From Actinomycetota bacterium (lineage in GTDB: Bacteria; Actinomycetota; Thermoleophilia; Solirubrobacterales; Solirubrobacteraceae): DNA of 64,000 nt. This document shows, one piece after another, positions 12,937 through 24,059 of the stretch. The translations under genes were made by a program, and so were the position numbers. The notes beneath the pieces are model-generated. The model ran no database searches and was not told the origin of the DNA. It was given only the letters and a program-made list of their open reading frames with translations. Within the stretch, counting starts at the first letter, position 1, and every line of letters begins with the position of its first letter. The stretch spans positions 124,001 through 188,000 of the forward strand of contig WLOQ01000004.1 of assembly GCA_009699245.1 (NCBI GenBank), given 5' to 3'.

Positions 12937-14207
12937 CAGCGTAGGAAGCTCTCGTAGTTGCGCATCATCAGCTGGGCCTCAAGCTGCTTCATCGTGTCGA
13001 GCGCGACGCCGACGACGATCAGCAGCGACGTACCGCCGAAGTAGAAGTTCGCGGCCGTCTGGTTGATGAGGATCGTCGGAAGCGCGGCGACCGCGGCGAG
13101 GTAGAGCGCGCCGGGGAAGGTCAGGCGCGCGAGCACGCGGTCGAGGAACTCAGCGGTCGGGCGCCCTGGGCGCACGCCGGGAATGAAGCCGCCGTACTTC
13201 TTCAGGTTCTCGGCCTGGTCCACGGGGTTGAACGTCACCGCCGTATAGAAGTAGGTGAAGACGATGATGAAGATCGTCTCGCCGATGAGATACGGCGCCT
13301 TCGACGGGTTGAAGAAGTTGGAGACGTCCTGCGCCCACTGCGACTGGATGAGCTGCCCGACTGTCGGCGGGAAGGCCATGATCGAGGCCGCGAAGATCAC
13401 CGGGATCACGCCGGCCATGTTCACGCGCAGCGGGAGGTAGGTCTGCCCGCCGCCGCTCATCCGCTGGCCGATGACGCGCTTGGCGTATTGCACCGGGATG
13501 CGGCGCTGGCCCTCCTGAATGAAGACGACGGCCGCGATCACGGCGAGCGCGAGGAACGGCATCATGACCTTGAAGACCTGGTCGGGGTTCGTCCACCAGG
13601 CCTGGAGGCCGTTCGGGAGACCGGCGACGATCGACGCGAAGATCATCAGCGAGATGCCGTTGCCGATGCCGCGCTGCGTGATGAGCTCGCCGAGCCACAT
13701 GACGACCATGCAGCCGCAGGTGAGGACGATCACGATCAGCAGCAGCTTGCCGACGTTGAAGTTCTCGATGACCGCCTGCCCGGCGCTCGGCTGGAATGAC
13801 CGGAAGAGGAAGACGTAGCCGATCGACTGGGCGAAGGCGAGACCGACGGTCAGGTAGCGCGTGTACTGCGTGATCCGCGCCTGTCCGACCTCGCCCTCCT
13901 TAGAGAGCTTCTCGAGCGACGGAACGACGACGGTGAGCAGCTGCAGGATGATCGAGGCCGTGATGTACGGCATGATTCCGAGCGCGAAGATCGCGATGCG
14001 GGAGAGGCCACCGCCGCTGAACGTGTTCAGCAGGTTGAGGATGCCGCCCCCGCCGAACTGCTGCTGGATGTCATTGACCGCCTTGACGTTCACTCCCGGC
14101 ACCGGGATGTGAGCGCCGAGGCGGTAGATCGCAAGCAGCCCCGCTGTGAAGAGGAGCTTCTTGCGAATCGACGCGACGGTGAACGCGCTGAGAACGGTCG
14201 CGATCAT
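12936..14207 (-). CDS. secY: Protein translocase subunit SecY
   Basis: A 423-residue, ten-helix membrane channel of the Sec translocon. The N-terminal [20 protein letters not shown] and the plug/TM2 region [18 protein letters not shown] are characteristic, as is the cytoplasmic loop [14 protein letters not shown] that contacts SecA or the ribosome. It partners with SecE, encoded at 44.5-45.1 kb. It starts 18 bases after rplO. Confidence 0.97.
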   Translation of the reverse strand: MIATVLSAFTVASIRKKLLFTAGLLAIYRLGAHIPVPGVNVKAVNDIQQQFGGGGILNLLNTFSGGGLSRIAIFALGIMPYITASIILQLLTVVVPSLEKLSKEGEVGQARITQYTRYLTVGLAFAQSIGYVFLFRSFQPSAGQAVIENFNVGKLLLIVIVLTCGCMVVMWLGELITQRGIGNGISLMIFASIVAGLPNGLQAWWTNPDQVFKVMMPFLALAVIAAVVFIQEGQRRIPVQYAKRVIGQRMSGGGQTYLPLRVNMAGVIPVIFAASIMAFPPTVGQLIQSQWAQDVSNFFNPSKAPYLIGETIFIIVFTYFYTAVTFNPVDQAENLKKYGGFIPGVRPGRPTAEFLDRVLARLTFPGALYLAAVAALPTILINQTAANFYFGGTSLLIVVGVALDTMKQLEAQLMMRNYESFLR

Positions 14208-14225
14208 GCCGCTGCGCCGTGGGCC

Positions 14226-14753
14226 TTAGGCCTCGTCGACGACGCAGGTACCGCCGGCGGCCTCGATCGCCTCACGCGCCTTGCCGCTGAAGGCATGGCC
14301 GTGGACGGTGAAGGACTTGGTGATCTCGCCCTTGGCGAGCACCTTGACCGGAATGCCCTTGCGCTTGGCGATGCCGGCTGCCGCGAGCATCTCGAGCGTG
14401 ATCTCGGTGCCCGCGTCCCAGCGTGCCTCGAGGTCCTTGACGTTCACGGTCTGCGTGTGCGTACGGAAGGGCTCGAACGGCATCGACTTCTTCATGTGCG
14501 GGCCGCGCAGCTTGCGCATCCGCATGTGAATCGGCATCTGGCCGCCCTCGAACCGCGCGCGGTCCTTGGCGCCGGAGCGCGAGCCGTAACCGTTGTGGCC
14601 GCGGCCGGAGGTCTTGCCGTGGCCCGAACCATGGCCGCGACCGACGCGCTTGCGCGGCCGACGGCTGCCCGGTGCGGGGCTCAGGGAGTGGAGACCGATG
14701 GTGGTCTCCTCGGTGGCGGCCTCGTCGGCCGGCTTCTTCGGAGCAGAGCTCAC
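14226..14753 (-). CDS. rplO: 50S ribosomal protein L15
   Basis: A 175-residue 23S rRNA-binding assembly protein. The GTG start overlaps the rpmD stop (GTGA). After about 24 extra N-terminal residues rich in Ala, Glu and Lys comes the family start [20 protein letters not shown] and the glycine/arginine-rich [18 protein letters not shown]. The C-terminal half contains [20 protein letters not shown]. The short N-terminal extension fits a trend seen in several ribosomal proteins here. Confidence 0.95.
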   Translation of the reverse strand: MSSAPKKPADEAATEETTIGLHSLSPAPGSRRPRKRVGRGHGSGHGKTSGRGHNGYGSRSGAKDRARFEGGQMPIHMRMRKLRGPHMKKSMPFEPFRTHTQTVNVKDLEARWDAGTEITLEMLAAAGIAKRKGIPVKVLAKGEITKSFTVHGHAFSGKAREAIEAAGGTCVVDEA

Positions 14754-14935
14754 GAGCGGTCCTCCTCGACGCGCACGAGATGACGGACGGTGTGCAGCAT
14801 GCCGCGGGCCTGGGGTGTGTCCTGGACCTCGACGGTGTGGCCGATCCGGCGCAGGCCGAGCGAACGCAGCGTGTCGAGCTGGTTGGCCTTCGAGCCGTTG
14901 CGGGACTTGACCTGGGTGACCTTGAAGCTCGCCAT
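14750..14935 (-). CDS. rpmD: 50S ribosomal protein L30
   Basis: A 61-residue protein starting [19 protein letters not shown] with the family [18 protein letters not shown]. The ATG shares one base with the rpsE stop (TGATG). An in-frame GTG one codon upstream is possible but gives a double-Met start. Translationally coupled to both neighbours. Confidence 0.94.
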   Translation of the reverse strand: MASFKVTQVKSRNGSKANQLDTLRSLGLRRIGHTVEVQDTPQARGMLHTVRHLVRVEEDRS

Positions 14936-15564
14936 CACGCGGACACCTCCTCCTCCGCGACGGCCTCAGCGGCCGGCGCGTCGTCGTCTGCGGGAGTCTC
15001 AGCGACCTCGTCGACCTCAGCCGCGACCACCTTGGTCTTGGGGGCGAGCCCGAGGACCTCGTTGATCGACAGCCCACGCAGCTCCGCGACCTCGGCAGGC
15101 GTGCGCAGGCCCTGGAGGCCGGCGATCGTCGCCTTCACGAGGTTGATCGGGTTCTGCGTCCCGAGGCTCTTGCTGAGAATGTCGTGGATGCCGGCCAGCT
15201 CGAGCACCGCGCGCACGCCGCCGCCGGCGATGACGCCGGTACCGGGGGATGCGGGCTTGAGGAAGACACGGCCGGCACCGAAGATGCCCGTGGTCTCATG
15301 GGTGATGGTCGAGCCGTGCTTGGGCACGCGGAAGAGGTTCTTCTTGGCCTGCTCGACACCCTTCTGGATGGCGATCGGGACCTCGTTGGCCTTGCCGTAG
15401 CCGACGCCGACGATCTCCTTCTCGTCTCCCACCACGACGAGCGCGGTGAAGGAGAAGCGACGGCCGCCCTTGACGACCTTCGCGACGCGGTTGATCTCGA
15501 CGACCCGCTCCTGGAGATCCAGGCCGGCGGAGCTGACGGTGCGGTCGATGACGTTGTTGTTCAT
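14935..15564 (-). CDS. rpsE: 30S ribosomal protein S5
   Basis: A 209-residue protein at the mRNA entry and decoding site. The double-stranded-RNA-binding-like domain ([18 protein letters not shown], about 32-49) and the C-terminal domain with [20 protein letters not shown] are typical. About 25 residues at the C-terminus are acidic and Ala-rich ([17 protein letters not shown]), longer than in E. coli. It starts 14 bases after rplR. Confidence 0.96.
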   Translation of the reverse strand: MNNNVIDRTVSSAGLDLQERVVEINRVAKVVKGGRRFSFTALVVVGDEKEIVGVGYGKANEVPIAIQKGVEQAKKNLFRVPKHGSTITHETTGIFGAGRVFLKPASPGTGVIAGGGVRAVLELAGIHDILSKSLGTQNPINLVKATIAGLQGLRTPAEVAELRGLSINEVLGLAPKTKVVAAEVDEVAETPADDDAPAAEAVAEEEVSA

Positions 15565-15578
15565 TCGATCACTTGCTC

Positions 15579-15932
15579 CTAGACGGTGAGGCCGCCATCG
15601 CGCAGCCCCTCGGCGAAGGCCTTGACTCGGCCGTGATAGCGGTAGCCGCCGCGGTCAAAGACCACAGCGTCGACACCGATGGCCTTGGCGCGCTCTGCGA
15701 GCCTGCGGCCGAGGGCTTCGGACTGCTCCATGGGTGACATCGTGCGCACTTCGCCCTCTGTCCACGACACGGCGGCCAACGTGCGGCCGGCGAGATCGTC
15801 GACGAGCTGGGCGCTGATGCCCCGGTTCGAGCGAAAGACGGACACGCGCGGACGGACCGGCGTACCGCTGACCTTTGCGCGGACGCGGCGCCGACGGCGC
15901 AGACGGCTCTGGGACCTGCTCTTGACGCTCAT
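15579..15932 (-). CDS. rplR: 50S ribosomal protein L18
   Basis: A 117-residue 5S rRNA-binding protein. The basic N-terminus ([15 protein letters not shown]) is followed by [20 protein letters not shown] and the C-terminal [20 protein letters not shown]. Its ATG overlaps the rplF stop by four bases. Confidence 0.96.
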   Translation of the reverse strand: MSVKSRSQSRLRRRRRVRAKVSGTPVRPRVSVFRSNRGISAQLVDDLAGRTLAAVSWTEGEVRTMSPMEQSEALGRRLAERAKAIGVDAVVFDRGGYRYHGRVKAFAEGLRDGGLTV

Positions 15933-16462
15933 GCGCGCTTTCCGACCTTCCGGGCGACGTACTCGCCCTCGTAGCGGATGCCCTTGCCCTTGTAGGGCTC
16001 CGGCGGCCGCTGCTTACGAATGTTGGCGGCGATCTCACCGACGGCCTGCTTCGAGATCCCCCGCACGACGATGCGCGTCGGCTGCGGGACCTCGAACTCG
16101 ATGCCCTCGGGGGCGTCGATGTTGACCGGGTGGGAGTAGCCGAGTGCGAGCTCGAGGTCCTTGCCCTTGAGCTGCGCGCGGTACCCGACGCCCTGGATGT
16201 CCAGAGCCTTCTCGTACCCGTTGGTGACGCCTTCGACCATGTTGGCCACGAGCGAGCGCGTCAGCCCATGAAGGGCGCGATGCTCACCGCGGTCGGTCGG
16301 GCGGGTGACGATGAGCTCCTCGCCCTCGAGGCTCACCGTGATGTCACGGTGCACGCGCTCGGAGAGCTGACCCTTCGGCCCCTTCACGGAGACGAGTTCG
16401 GGCTCGATCGTCACTTCGACGCCTGCGGGAACGGGGATGGGCTTACGGCCGATACGAGACAT
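15929..16462 (-). CDS. rplF: 50S ribosomal protein L6
   Basis: A 177-residue protein of two similar domains near the GTPase centre. It begins [17 protein letters not shown] and ends with the signature [18 protein letters not shown]. Length is normal. Six bases separate it from rpsH. Confidence 0.97.
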   Translation of the reverse strand: MSRIGRKPIPVPAGVEVTIEPELVSVKGPKGQLSERVHRDITVSLEGEELIVTRPTDRGEHRALHGLTRSLVANMVEGVTNGYEKALDIQGVGYRAQLKGKDLELALGYSHPVNIDAPEGIEFEVPQPTRIVVRGISKQAVGEIAANIRKQRPPEPYKGKGIRYEGEYVARKVGKRA

Positions 16463-16468
16463 GATGGG

Positions 16469-16876
16469 CTACCAGACGAACGCGACGACTTCGCCGCCGA
16501 CGCCCGCTGCGCGGGCCTCGTGGCCGGTCATCACGCCCTTCGACGTGGACACGATTGCGGTCCCCATGCCGCCCTGGACCTTCGGGATGCCGCCGGCGTG
16601 CACGTAGTACCGCTGCCCAGGGCGCGAGGCGCGCTTGAGCCCGCTGATCGCGCTGCGGCGATCCTCGGTGTACTTGAGCTGCACACGCAGGATGTCACCC
16701 GGGTGGTCGGCATTGGCAGCCTCGACGTCCCAACCGGCGATGTAGCCCTGCTCCTTGAGGATGCGGGCCATCTCGCGCTTGAGCTTCGAAGCGGGGATGG
16801 GAACGATGTCGTGCTGCGCGGTGATGCCGTTGCGCACACGAGTCAGGAAGTCGGCGATGGGGTCGGTCATGGACAT
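16469..16876 (-). CDS. rpsH: 30S ribosomal protein S8
   Basis: A 135-residue central-domain rRNA-binding protein. TDPIADFLTRVRNGITAQHD and the C-terminal GIMTS-like segment STSKGVMTGHEARAAGVGGE are characteristic. Two start codons (MSM) are available, the second giving the bare MTDP start; the first matches the MxMTDP form of other species. In E. coli S8 represses the spc operon at an rplE site; no such site was traced here. Confidence 0.96.
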   Translation of the reverse strand: MSMTDPIADFLTRVRNGITAQHDIVPIPASKLKREMARILKEQGYIAGWDVEAANADHPGDILRVQLKYTEDRRSAISGLKRASRPGQRYYVHAGGIPKVQGGMGTAIVSTSKGVMTGHEARAAGVGGEVVAFVW

Positions 16877-16880
16877 GTGA

Positions 16881-17066
16881 TCACCAGCTGCTCTTGGTCA
16901 TGCCGGGGATGTGTCCCCAATGCGCGAGTTCGCGCAGGCAGATGCGACAGACACCGAACTTGCGGTACACGGCACGTGACCGTCCGCAGCGCTGACAGCG
17001 CGAGTAGTTACGGGTCTGATATTTGGCGGGGCGGGACTGCTTGACGCGCAGGGAGGTCTTGGCCAT
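16881..17066 (-). CDS. rpsZ: 30S ribosomal protein S14, zinc type (S14Z)
   Basis: A 61-residue short S14. Its zinc ligands are Cys24, Cys27, Cys40 and Cys43 in CQRCG and CRICL. This short C+ form is essential where it is the only copy; the zinc-free long paralogue is not in this window. It lies four bases from both rplE and rpsH. Confidence 0.96.
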   Translation of the reverse strand: MAKTSLRVKQSRPAKYQTRNYSRCQRCGRSRAVYRKFGVCRICLRELAHWGHIPGMTKSSW

Positions 17067-17070
17067 GGCG

Positions 17071-17637
17071 CTACTCCTGGTCCTCGGAACGCTTGAAGGG
17101 CATGCCGAGCATCTGAAGAAGGGCACGGCCCTCCTCGTCGGTCTTGGCGGATGTCGTGATCGTGATGTCGAGGCCGCGGACATCGTCCACGGCGTCGTAA
17201 TCGATCTCGGGGAAGATGATCTGCTCGCGGACGCCGACGGTGTAGTTCCCGCGGCCATCCAGCTTCGACGGCAGGCCGCGGAAGTCGCGGATACGCGGGA
17301 TCGCGACCGACATGAGCCGGTCGAGAAACTCGTAGGCGCGCTCGCCGCGCAGCGTGACCGAGATGCCGACCGGCATCCCCTCACGCAGCTTGAAGGCGGC
17401 GATCGACTTGCGGGCGCGGCGGATGTTCGGGCGCTGGCCGGTGATCTGGCCGAGCTGCTCGAGCGCGTTGTCGAGAATCTTCGAGTCGGTCTTGGCCTCG
17501 CCGACACCCATGTTGACGGTGACCTTCTCGACCTTCGGTGCCTGCATGACGCTCGAGTAGCCGAACTGCTCCATGAGCTGCGGGCGGATCTCGTCGAGAT
17601 ACCGGGTCTTGAGGCGGGCTGTGGTGGTGGTCGTCAT
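17071..17637 (-). CDS. rplE: 50S ribosomal protein L5
   Basis: A 188-residue 5S rRNA-binding protein that also bridges to S13. [13 protein letters not shown] and [20 protein letters not shown] are family signatures, followed by [14 protein letters not shown]-type sequence. A short Thr-rich N-terminus precedes the conserved part. One base separates it from rplX. Confidence 0.97.
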   Translation of the reverse strand: MTTTTTARLKTRYLDEIRPQLMEQFGYSSVMQAPKVEKVTVNMGVGEAKTDSKILDNALEQLGQITGQRPNIRRARKSIAAFKLREGMPVGISVTLRGERAYEFLDRLMSVAIPRIRDFRGLPSKLDGRGNYTVGVREQIIFPEIDYDAVDDVRGLDITITTSAKTDEEGRALLQMLGMPFKRSEDQE

Positions 17638-17638
17638 G

Positions 17639-17971
17639 TCAGTCGAGCTTCGTGCCGGAGCGGCGGGTCACGCGCGAGCGCACACCGTTTTCACGGGTGA
17701 CGCCGAGGCGGGTGGGCTTGTTGTCCTTGGGGTCGATCAGCATCACGTTGCTCACGTGGATCGGCCCCTCCTTCTCGATCACACCGCCGGCGGAGGTCAC
17801 GGCATCAGAGCCGGGAGCCTGCGTCGCACGAGTGTGGCGCTTGATGATGTTGAGGCCCTCAACGAAGAGGCGGTCACGCTTGGGCTCGACCCGGATGACC
17901 TTGCCGGTCTTCCCGCGGTCCTTGCCACTGATGACGATGACCTCGTCGCCGGTGCGGATGCGATTGGCCAT
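17639..17971 (-). CDS. rplX: 50S ribosomal protein L24
   Basis: A 110-residue assembly initiator. The KOW motif is at the N-terminus ([20 protein letters not shown]). Its ATG shares one base with the rplN stop. Length is typical. Confidence 0.97.
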   Translation of the reverse strand: MANRIRTGDEVIVISGKDRGKTGKVIRVEPKRDRLFVEGLNIIKRHTRATQAPGSDAVTSAGGVIEKEGPIHVSNVMLIDPKDNKPTRLGVTRENGVRSRVTRRSGTKLD

Positions 17972-18339
17972 CAGAGCACCTCCGGCGCGAGCGACACGAT
18001 CTTCATGAAGTTGCGATCGCGCAGTTCGCGTGCGACGGGCCCGAAGATGCGGGTCCCGCGCGGGTTGTTCTGCGCGTCGATGATCACGGCCGCGTTCTCG
18101 TCAAAGGCGATGTAGGTCCCGTCCTCGCGCCCGAACTCCTTCTTCGTGCGCACGACGACGGCCTTCACGACCTCACCCTTCTTGACGGCTCCCTGCGGGG
18201 AGGCGTGCTTGACGGTGGCGGTGATGATGTCTCCGACGCCGGCGTAACGGCGGCGCGAACCACCCTGCACGCGAATGCAGAGGATCTCGCGGGCCCCGCT
18301 GTTGTCGGCGACCTTCAGACGGCTCTCATTCTGAATCAC
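17971..18339 (-). CDS. rplN: 50S ribosomal protein L14
   Basis: A 122-residue protein of the subunit interface. It begins at a GTG (read as Met) giving [19 protein letters not shown], the standard L14 start; the open frame upstream is not L14. The C-terminus [20 protein letters not shown] is diagnostic. GTGA overlaps the rpsQ stop. Confidence 0.97.
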   Translation of the reverse strand: MIQNESRLKVADNSGAREILCIRVQGGSRRRYAGVGDIITATVKHASPQGAVKKGEVVKAVVVRTKKEFGREDGTYIAFDENAAVIIDAQNNPRGTRIFGPVARELRDRNFMKIVSLAPEVL

Positions 18340-19013
18340 TTGGCACGCTCCAGGATCTCGACGAGGCGCCAGCGCTTCAGCCGGGACATCGGACGGCACT
18401 CGATGATGCGCACCGTGTCCCCCGCCTGAGCGTCATTGCGCTCATCGTGGGCGTGAAGCGTCTTGCTCGTCCGGACGATCTTCTGATAGCGCGGATGACG
18501 CTTTGCGTAATCCACGCGCACGGTGAGGGTCTTGTCCGCCTTGGCGGAGACGACGATGCCCTGACGGACCTGCGGCGACCCGGGCTCGTGCTCGGCACGC
18601 GGCGTCCCCTCCTTCGGTCCGGCGGCCTTCGCCTTCTCGCGCTCCTGGCCGCGGCGGCGGCTGCGGGCGGTCGCGGCGGCACGGCGGGCGGCCTCGCGCT
18701 CCTGCTGGCGCTCCTCGGGCGTGCGCGTCGTACGCGCCTCGCCGGAGTGCACCGAGCGCGAGCGCCGGCGGGCCTCCTTGGGATGCAGCTGCTCCTCGGG
18801 CTCCGCGGGCTCGGCCTCGGGCTCGTCGGAGGCCTGCGCCTCGGCGTCGTCAGCAGCAGCCTCCGTCTCCGGAGCCTCCTCGGCCTGCGGCTCCTCGGGC
18901 TGGGGCTCCTCGGCGGGTGCCTCGGCCTCAGCCACGGGGGCCTCCTCCACCGGGGCCTCCTGGACGGGAGCCTCCTCGATGGGGTCCTGGTTGTCAGTCG
19001 TCTCGTCGGACAT
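18336..19013 (-). CDS. rpsQ: 30S ribosomal protein S17 with long N-terminal extension
   Basis: A 225-residue protein in which the S17 OB-fold occupies only the last 75-80 residues (from [20 protein letters not shown] to [15 protein letters not shown]). Bacterial S17 is usually 80-110 residues. Residues 1-78 are almost all Glu, Ala, Pro and Asp; residues 79-135 are Arg/Lys/Glu-rich and probably helical. The ATG is 2 bases after rpmC, there is no internal methionine before the core, and the extension keeps the frame with normal codon use, so it is probably translated. An internal GTG start cannot be excluded. Confidence 0.9.
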   Translation of the reverse strand: MSDETTDNQDPIEEAPVQEAPVEEAPVAEAEAPAEEPQPEEPQAEEAPETEAAADDAEAQASDEPEAEPAEPEEQLHPKEARRRSRSVHSGEARTTRTPEERQQEREAARRAAATARSRRRGQEREKAKAAGPKEGTPRAEHEPGSPQVRQGIVVSAKADKTLTVRVDYAKRHPRYQKIVRTSKTLHAHDERNDAQAGDTVRIIECRPMSRLKRWRLVEILERAK

Positions 19014-19015
19014 GA

Positions 19016-19225
19016 TCAGCGAATCCCGTTGGTGTCGATGCCGCGCTCGTGCGCCACGGTGAGCGCGCGTGCGAGCGTGCGCTTAGCGGAGCGCATCCCG
19101 GCGGTGTTCTCCAGCTCGCCGGTGGCGTGCTGGAAGCGGAGCCCGAAGATGTCCTTGCGGGCGGTCCTGATCTGCTCGGCGAGCTCGTCGTCCTGCAGAT
19201 CACGAAAATCCTTGGCAGTGCTCAT
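19016..19225 (-). CDS. rpmC: 50S ribosomal protein L29
   Basis: A 69-residue two-helix protein at the tunnel exit, where SRP and trigger factor dock. [20 protein letters not shown] and [13 protein letters not shown] are characteristic. Its ATG overlaps the rplP stop by four bases. Confidence 0.96.
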   Translation of the reverse strand: MSTAKDFRDLQDDELAEQIRTARKDIFGLRFQHATGELENTAGMRSAKRTLARALTVAHERGIDTNGIR

Positions 19226-19637
19226 CCGGCGTTCTCCCGGGTCACGAACTTCGTCCGGACCGGCAGCTTGCGGCCGGCCAGGCGCATGGCCTCACGAGCA
19301 AGATCCTCCGGCACGCCGGAGAGCTCGAACATCACGCGGCCTGGGCGCACGACGGCGACCCAGCCCTCGGGGTTGCCCTTACCCGAACCCATGCGGGTCT
19401 CGGCGGGCTTCTTGGTGAAGGGCTTGTCCGGGAAGAGGTTGATCCAGACCTTGCCGCCACGCTTGATCTTACGGGTCATCGCGATACGAGCCGCCTCGAT
19501 CTGGCGGTTCGTGAGCTGGCCGTGATCGAGGGCCTTGAGGCCGAACTCGCCGAACTGGACGGTCGTCTGGCCGCGGGAGTACCCACGGCTGCGACCGCGC
19601 ATGACCTTGCGGTGCTTGACGCGCTTCGGAGCCAGCA

Positions 19638-19638
<1 letters not shown>
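19222..19638 (-). CDS. rplP: 50S ribosomal protein L16
   Basis: A 138-residue protein near the A-site tRNA elbow. It begins [16 protein letters not shown] and contains RRGGKVWI-type and [20 protein letters not shown] segments. Its start shares one base with the rpsC stop. Confidence 0.97.
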
Positions 19639-20456
<818 letters not shown>

Positions 20457-20463
20457 GGCTCAG

Positions 20464-21012
20464 TTACTCCTTCGGCGAAAGCGTGATCGAGAGGTGGCTG
20501 GTGCGCTTGCGAATCTTCGACGCGCGGCCCATGGCTCGCGGGCGGAAACGCTTGAGGGTCGGACCCTCATCAGCGGTGATCGAGGCGATGCGCAGATCCT
20601 CACCGACCAGATCGTGGTTGTGCTCGGCGTTCGCAACGGCCGAGTTCAGAAGCTTCTCCCAGTCCTCGGCGACCGCGCGGGGCGTGAGCGCGAGAATCGC
20701 CCGCGCCTCGGTCACGGACTTGCCGCGGATGTGGTCGCAGACGAGCCGCGCCTTGCGGGCGGACGAGCGGACGTACTTCGCGTGGGCATGCACGAGCTGG
20801 CGCTCTTCGGCGGCCGGCTTCTTCTTCGCGTCGGCCTTCGGCTTGGCGGCCGTCTCGGCCTTGTCGGCCTTCGGCACCTTGGCGGCCTTCGGCTTCGCCT
20901 TGGCGGGCGCGGCTGCCTCGGTCTCGGGCTGCTCGGGAGCGTCGGTCTCGGGGACCTCGGTGGCCTCCACGACGGGCTCCTCCGCCTCCTGCTTGGGATC
21001 GGTCGGCGCCAT
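20464..21012 (-). CDS. rplV: 50S ribosomal protein L22 with N-terminal extension
   Basis: A 182-residue protein, about 70 longer than the usual 110-120. The L22 core begins near residue 72 ([20 protein letters not shown]) and includes the tunnel hairpin region [20 protein letters not shown], where macrolide-resistance changes occur in other species. Residues 1-70 are first acidic (Glu/Pro/Ala) and then Lys/Ala-rich ([20 protein letters not shown]), resembling a histone-like tail. It starts two bases after rpsS. Confidence 0.94.
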   Translation of the reverse strand: MAPTDPKQEAEEPVVEATEVPETDAPEQPETEAAAPAKAKPKAAKVPKADKAETAAKPKADAKKKPAAEERQLVHAHAKYVRSSARKARLVCDHIRGKSVTEARAILALTPRAVAEDWEKLLNSAVANAEHNHDLVGEDLRIASITADEGPTLKRFRPRAMGRASKIRKRTSHLSITLSPKE

Positions 21013-21014
21013 GG

Positions 21015-21287
21015 TTAGCGCACCTTCCCGGATCCGATGTGACCGCGGAATGTCCGCGTCGGCGCGAACTCCCCGAGCTTGTGACCGACCATCGACTCGC
21101 TCACGAACACCGGGACGTGCTTACGCCCGTCGTGCACGGCGATCGTGTGACCGACCATCTCCGGGAAGATCGTCGAGGTCCGCGACCACGTCTTGATCAT
21201 GGTCTTCTTGTTCTCCGCGTTCATCGCGATGATGCGCGACATGAGGCGCTCCTCGACGAACGGGCCCTTCTTGCTTGAACGAGACAC
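21015..21287 (-). CDS. rpsS: 30S ribosomal protein S19
   Basis: A 90-residue protein of the small-subunit head. [18 protein letters not shown] and the C-terminal [19 protein letters not shown] are diagnostic. Three bases separate it from rplB. Confidence 0.97.
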   Translation of the reverse strand: MSRSSKKGPFVEERLMSRIIAMNAENKKTMIKTWSRTSTIFPEMVGHTIAVHDGRKHVPVFVSESMVGHKLGEFAPTRTFRGHIGSGKVR

Positions 21288-21290
21288 GGT

Positions 21291-22133
21291 CTACTTCCTG
21301 CCCTTGCCACGGCGGCGGCCGCGGACGATGTAGCGATCGGACGACTTGTTCTTCTTGCGCGTGCGGTAGCCGAGTGTCGGCTTGCCCCAAGGCGTGACGG
21401 GGTGACGACCAGCGGTCGTCGAGCCCTCACCACCGCCGTGCGGATGGTCCACCGGGTTCATCGCGACACCGCGAGTCTGCGGGCGCACACCCATGTGGCG
21501 CTTGCGGCCGGCCTTGCCGACCTTGACGTTCTGATGGTCGGCATTGCCGATCACGCCCACGGTCGCGCGGCACTCGTCGCGCACCAGGCGCATCTCGCCG
21601 GAAGGAAGGCGCAGCGTCGCCATGCCCTGATCCTTCGCCATCAGCTGGATCGAGGTGCCGGCGGAGCGACCAAGCTGGCCACCGCGGCCGGGCTGCAGCT
21701 CGACGTTGTGGACCACGGTGCCGACCGGCATGTGCGCGAGTGCCAGGCAGTTGCCGACGGCGATCTCAGCCTCGGGGCCGGACATCACCATCGCGCCGAC
21801 CTGCAGGCGGGCCGGGGCGAGGATGTACGCCTTGACGCCGTCGACGTAGTGGAGCAGCGCGATGTAGGCGGTGCGGTTGGGGTCGTACTCGATGGCGGCG
21901 ACCTTCGCGGGGATGCCGTCACGACGACGCTTGAAGTCGATGCGGCGGTACAGGCGCTTGGCCCCGCCGCCGCGATGGCGCGAGGTCTTGCGACCCATGT
22001 TGTTGCGGCCACCGCTCTTCTTCAGACCCTCGACGAGCGTGCGCTCGGGCTCGGTCTTCGTGATCTCGGCGAAGTCGGGGTACGTCGAGAATCGACGACC
22101 AGGACTTGTGGGCTTCGGCTTACGAATCGGCAT
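21291..22133 (-). CDS. rplB: 50S ribosomal protein L2
   Basis: A 280-residue protein needed for subunit association and the peptidyl-transferase centre. Conserved RNA-binding OB and SH3-like domains are present, and the C-terminal loop [12 protein letters not shown] is intact. It starts six bases after rplW. Confidence 0.98.
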   Translation of the reverse strand: MPIRKPKPTSPGRRFSTYPDFAEITKTEPERTLVEGLKKSGGRNNMGRKTSRHRGGGAKRLYRRIDFKRRRDGIPAKVAAIEYDPNRTAYIALLHYVDGVKAYILAPARLQVGAMVMSGPEAEIAVGNCLALAHMPVGTVVHNVELQPGRGGQLGRSAGTSIQLMAKDQGMATLRLPSGEMRLVRDECRATVGVIGNADHQNVKVGKAGRKRHMGVRPQTRGVAMNPVDHPHGGGEGSTTAGRHPVTPWGKPTLGYRTRKKNKSSDRYIVRGRRRGKGRK

Positions 22134-22139
22134 CGTCGG

Positions 22140-22430
22140 TTACCCCTGGAGGCCCTGGAAGACCGGAATCGAATCGCCGGAACGCAGCTGGACGATCGCC
22201 TTCTTCCACGAGCGCGTCCGGCCGGCGGTGACGCCGCGGCGCTTGGGCTTGGACTTCACGGAGATCGTGCGGACCTCGACAACCTTCACGTCGAAGAGCT
22301 GCTCGACCGCCTGGCGAATCTGGGTCTTATGCGCATCCGGGTGGACGCGGAAGGTGTACTTGTCGTTGGCGGCGAGGATGTAGCTCTTCTCGCTAACGAC
22401 GGGGCGGATGATGACCTGAGTCGGGTCCAT
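22140..22430 (-). CDS. rplW: 50S ribosomal protein L23
   Basis: A 96-residue protein at the tunnel exit that docks trigger factor and SRP. It contains IIRPVVSEKSYILAANDKYT and the C-terminal RTRSWKKAIVQLRSGDSI. I start it at the ATG of MDPTQV, one base after the rplD stop, rather than at an upstream ATG that would run into rplD. Confidence 0.96.
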   Translation of the reverse strand: MDPTQVIIRPVVSEKSYILAANDKYTFRVHPDAHKTQIRQAVEQLFDVKVVEVRTISVKSKPKRRGVTAGRTRSWKKAIVQLRSGDSIPVFQGLQG

Positions 22431-22431
22431 G

Positions 22432-23073
22432 TCAGTCGTTCTCCTGCTCCGTGCGCGTGCCATTCGCGCGGGCGGTGATCTCCGCGAGAGCGCTCTCGCT
22501 TACGAGCAGTCGCGCGGCGCCGAGGATGTCGGCGACGCCGGCCTCGGACGACGGGATGACCTGCACCCGGGAGAGATTGCGGAAGGACAGCGCTGCCGAG
22601 CCCTGATCCTCGCTGAGGAGGACGAGCGTGCGGCCGCGACCGGTCCAGTCACGCAGCAGGCCGGCGGCGAGCTGCGTGGAGGGCTTGTCAGCGAACGGCG
22701 CGACGTCGAGGATCGCGAGCGATCCACGTCCGGCGTGCACCGAGAGCGCGCTGCGCATCGCGGTGCGGCGCTCCTTGCGGTTGACCTTGAAGGTGTAGTG
22801 GCGCGGCTGCGGCCCGAAGACGGTGCCGCCGCCGGTCCAGATCGGCGAGCGCGACGAGCCTGCGCGAGCGCGGCCCGTGCCCTTCTGGCGCCATGGCTTG
22901 GCGCCGCCGCCGCGAACCTCGCCGCGGGTCTTGGTCTTCGACGTGCCCTGACGGCGTGCCGCGAGATCGGCGCGGACCGCGTCGTGCAGGAGCTGCCGGC
23001 GAAGGCGCTCGCCGAAGGCGGCGTCGTCGAGCGACACCGTCTTCGAAGCGCCGAGAACGGGGGCGTCAGCCAT
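22432..23073 (-). CDS. rplD: 50S ribosomal protein L4
   Basis: A 213-residue protein whose loop lines the exit tunnel: [20 protein letters not shown] and [12 protein letters not shown]. In E. coli L4 represses the S10 operon through a leader hairpin; whether that applies here is unknown. The ATG at MADAPVLG overlaps the rplC stop by eight bases; a longer upstream start would overlap rplC further. Confidence 0.96.
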   Translation of the reverse strand: MADAPVLGASKTVSLDDAAFGERLRRQLLHDAVRADLAARRQGTSKTKTRGEVRGGGAKPWRQKGTGRARAGSSRSPIWTGGGTVFGPQPRHYTFKVNRKERRTAMRSALSVHAGRGSLAILDVAPFADKPSTQLAAGLLRDWTGRGRTLVLLSEDQGSAALSFRNLSRVQVIPSSEAGVADILGAARLLVSESALAEITARANGTRTEQEND

Positions 23074-23683
23074 CGGTGCGGACCTCCACAAGACCGCCGC
23101 GGGCGCCGGGAACGGCACCGCGGACGAGAAGCAGGTTCTGGCCGGCGTCCACGCGCACGACCGTGAGTCCGCGCTGGGTCACGCGATGGTTGCCCATCTG
23201 ACCCGGGCCGCGGATGCCCTTGAAGACACGAGCCGGCCACGCCGAAGCGCCGATCGATCCCGGTGCGCGCACGTTGTGCGAGCCGTGGGACTTGGGGCCG
23301 CTGGCGAAGTTGTGGCGCTTGATGGTGCCCTGGAAGCCCTTGCCCTTCGAAACGCCGGCGACCTTGACCTTCTGGCCCTCTTCGAACGCCTCTACGGTCA
23401 CGGTGTCGCCGACCTGCAGGCCGTCGCCCTCGTCACGGAACTCGACGAGGTGGCGGTGCGGGGCGGCGCGGGACTTCTGCAGGTGGCCGAGCTCCGGCTT
23501 GGAGAGGTGCTTCTCCTTGGTGGCGCCGAAGGCGAGCTGCACGGCGGTGTAGCCGTCCTGCTCGTCGGTGCGCTTGGCGGTGACGGGGCACGGCCCAGCC
23601 TCAAGGACGGTGACGCGTTCAACGCGTCCGTCCTCGAGGAAGAACTGGGTCATGCCGAGCTTCTTGGCGAGGATCGCGGGCAT
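23066..23683 (-). CDS. rplC: 50S ribosomal protein L3
   Basis: A 205-residue early assembly protein. AILAKKLGMTQFFLEDGRVE opens it, and the loop that reaches the peptidyl-transferase centre is GPGQMGNHRVTQRGL. Six bases separate it from rpsJ. Confidence 0.97.
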   Translation of the reverse strand: MPAILAKKLGMTQFFLEDGRVERVTVLEAGPCPVTAKRTDEQDGYTAVQLAFGATKEKHLSKPELGHLQKSRAAPHRHLVEFRDEGDGLQVGDTVTVEAFEEGQKVKVAGVSKGKGFQGTIKRHNFASGPKSHGSHNVRAPGSIGASAWPARVFKGIRGPGQMGNHRVTQRGLTVVRVDAGQNLLLVRGAVPGARGGLVEVRTDG

Positions 23684-23689
23684 CTCAGA

Positions 23690-24016
23690 TCACCCAGCGA
23701 GACGGATCTCGATGTCGACGCCTGCGGGCAGGTGGTCAAGTCGCTGGAGCGAGTCGACCGTCTTCGGCGTCGGCTGATGGATGTCGATGAGCCGCTTGTG
23801 CGTGCGGATCTCGAAGTGCTCGCGCGAGTCCTTGTCCTTGAACGGCGACCGGATCACGCAGTAGACGTTCTTCTCCGTGGGGAGCGGTACGGGACCGGTC
23901 ACGGTCGCGCCGGTGCGCGCTGCCGTCTCGACGATCTCCTTGGCAGCCGTCTCGATGGCCTGTGTGTCATAGGCCTTGAGGCGGATGCGAATCTTGTTCT
24001 GCGTGATGGCTGCCAT
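23690..24016 (-). CDS. rpsJ: 30S ribosomal protein S10 (NusE)
   Basis: A 108-residue protein of the 30S head that also binds NusB and NusG in antitermination. [20 protein letters not shown] and [19 protein letters not shown] are diagnostic. The ATG of MAAITQNK is chosen; the frame upstream is not S10-like. It heads the S10 operon, with a promoter candidate in the 183-base gap from tuf. Confidence 0.97.
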   Translation of the reverse strand: MAAITQNKIRIRLKAYDTQAIETAAKEIVETAARTGATVTGPVPLPTEKNVYCVIRSPFKDKDSREHFEIRTHKRLIDIHQPTPKTVDSLQRLDHLPAGVDIEIRLAG

Positions 24017-24059
24017 CGGGCTGCTCTCGTCTCTGGTCTTTCCGTCTGCTGTCCGAAAG

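Noticed and set aside
9688-12957. A 1089-codon plus-strand frame opposite rpsD-adk
   Set aside because: It runs antisense across seven well-supported genes; composition is Arg/Ala/Asp/Leu shadow sequence.
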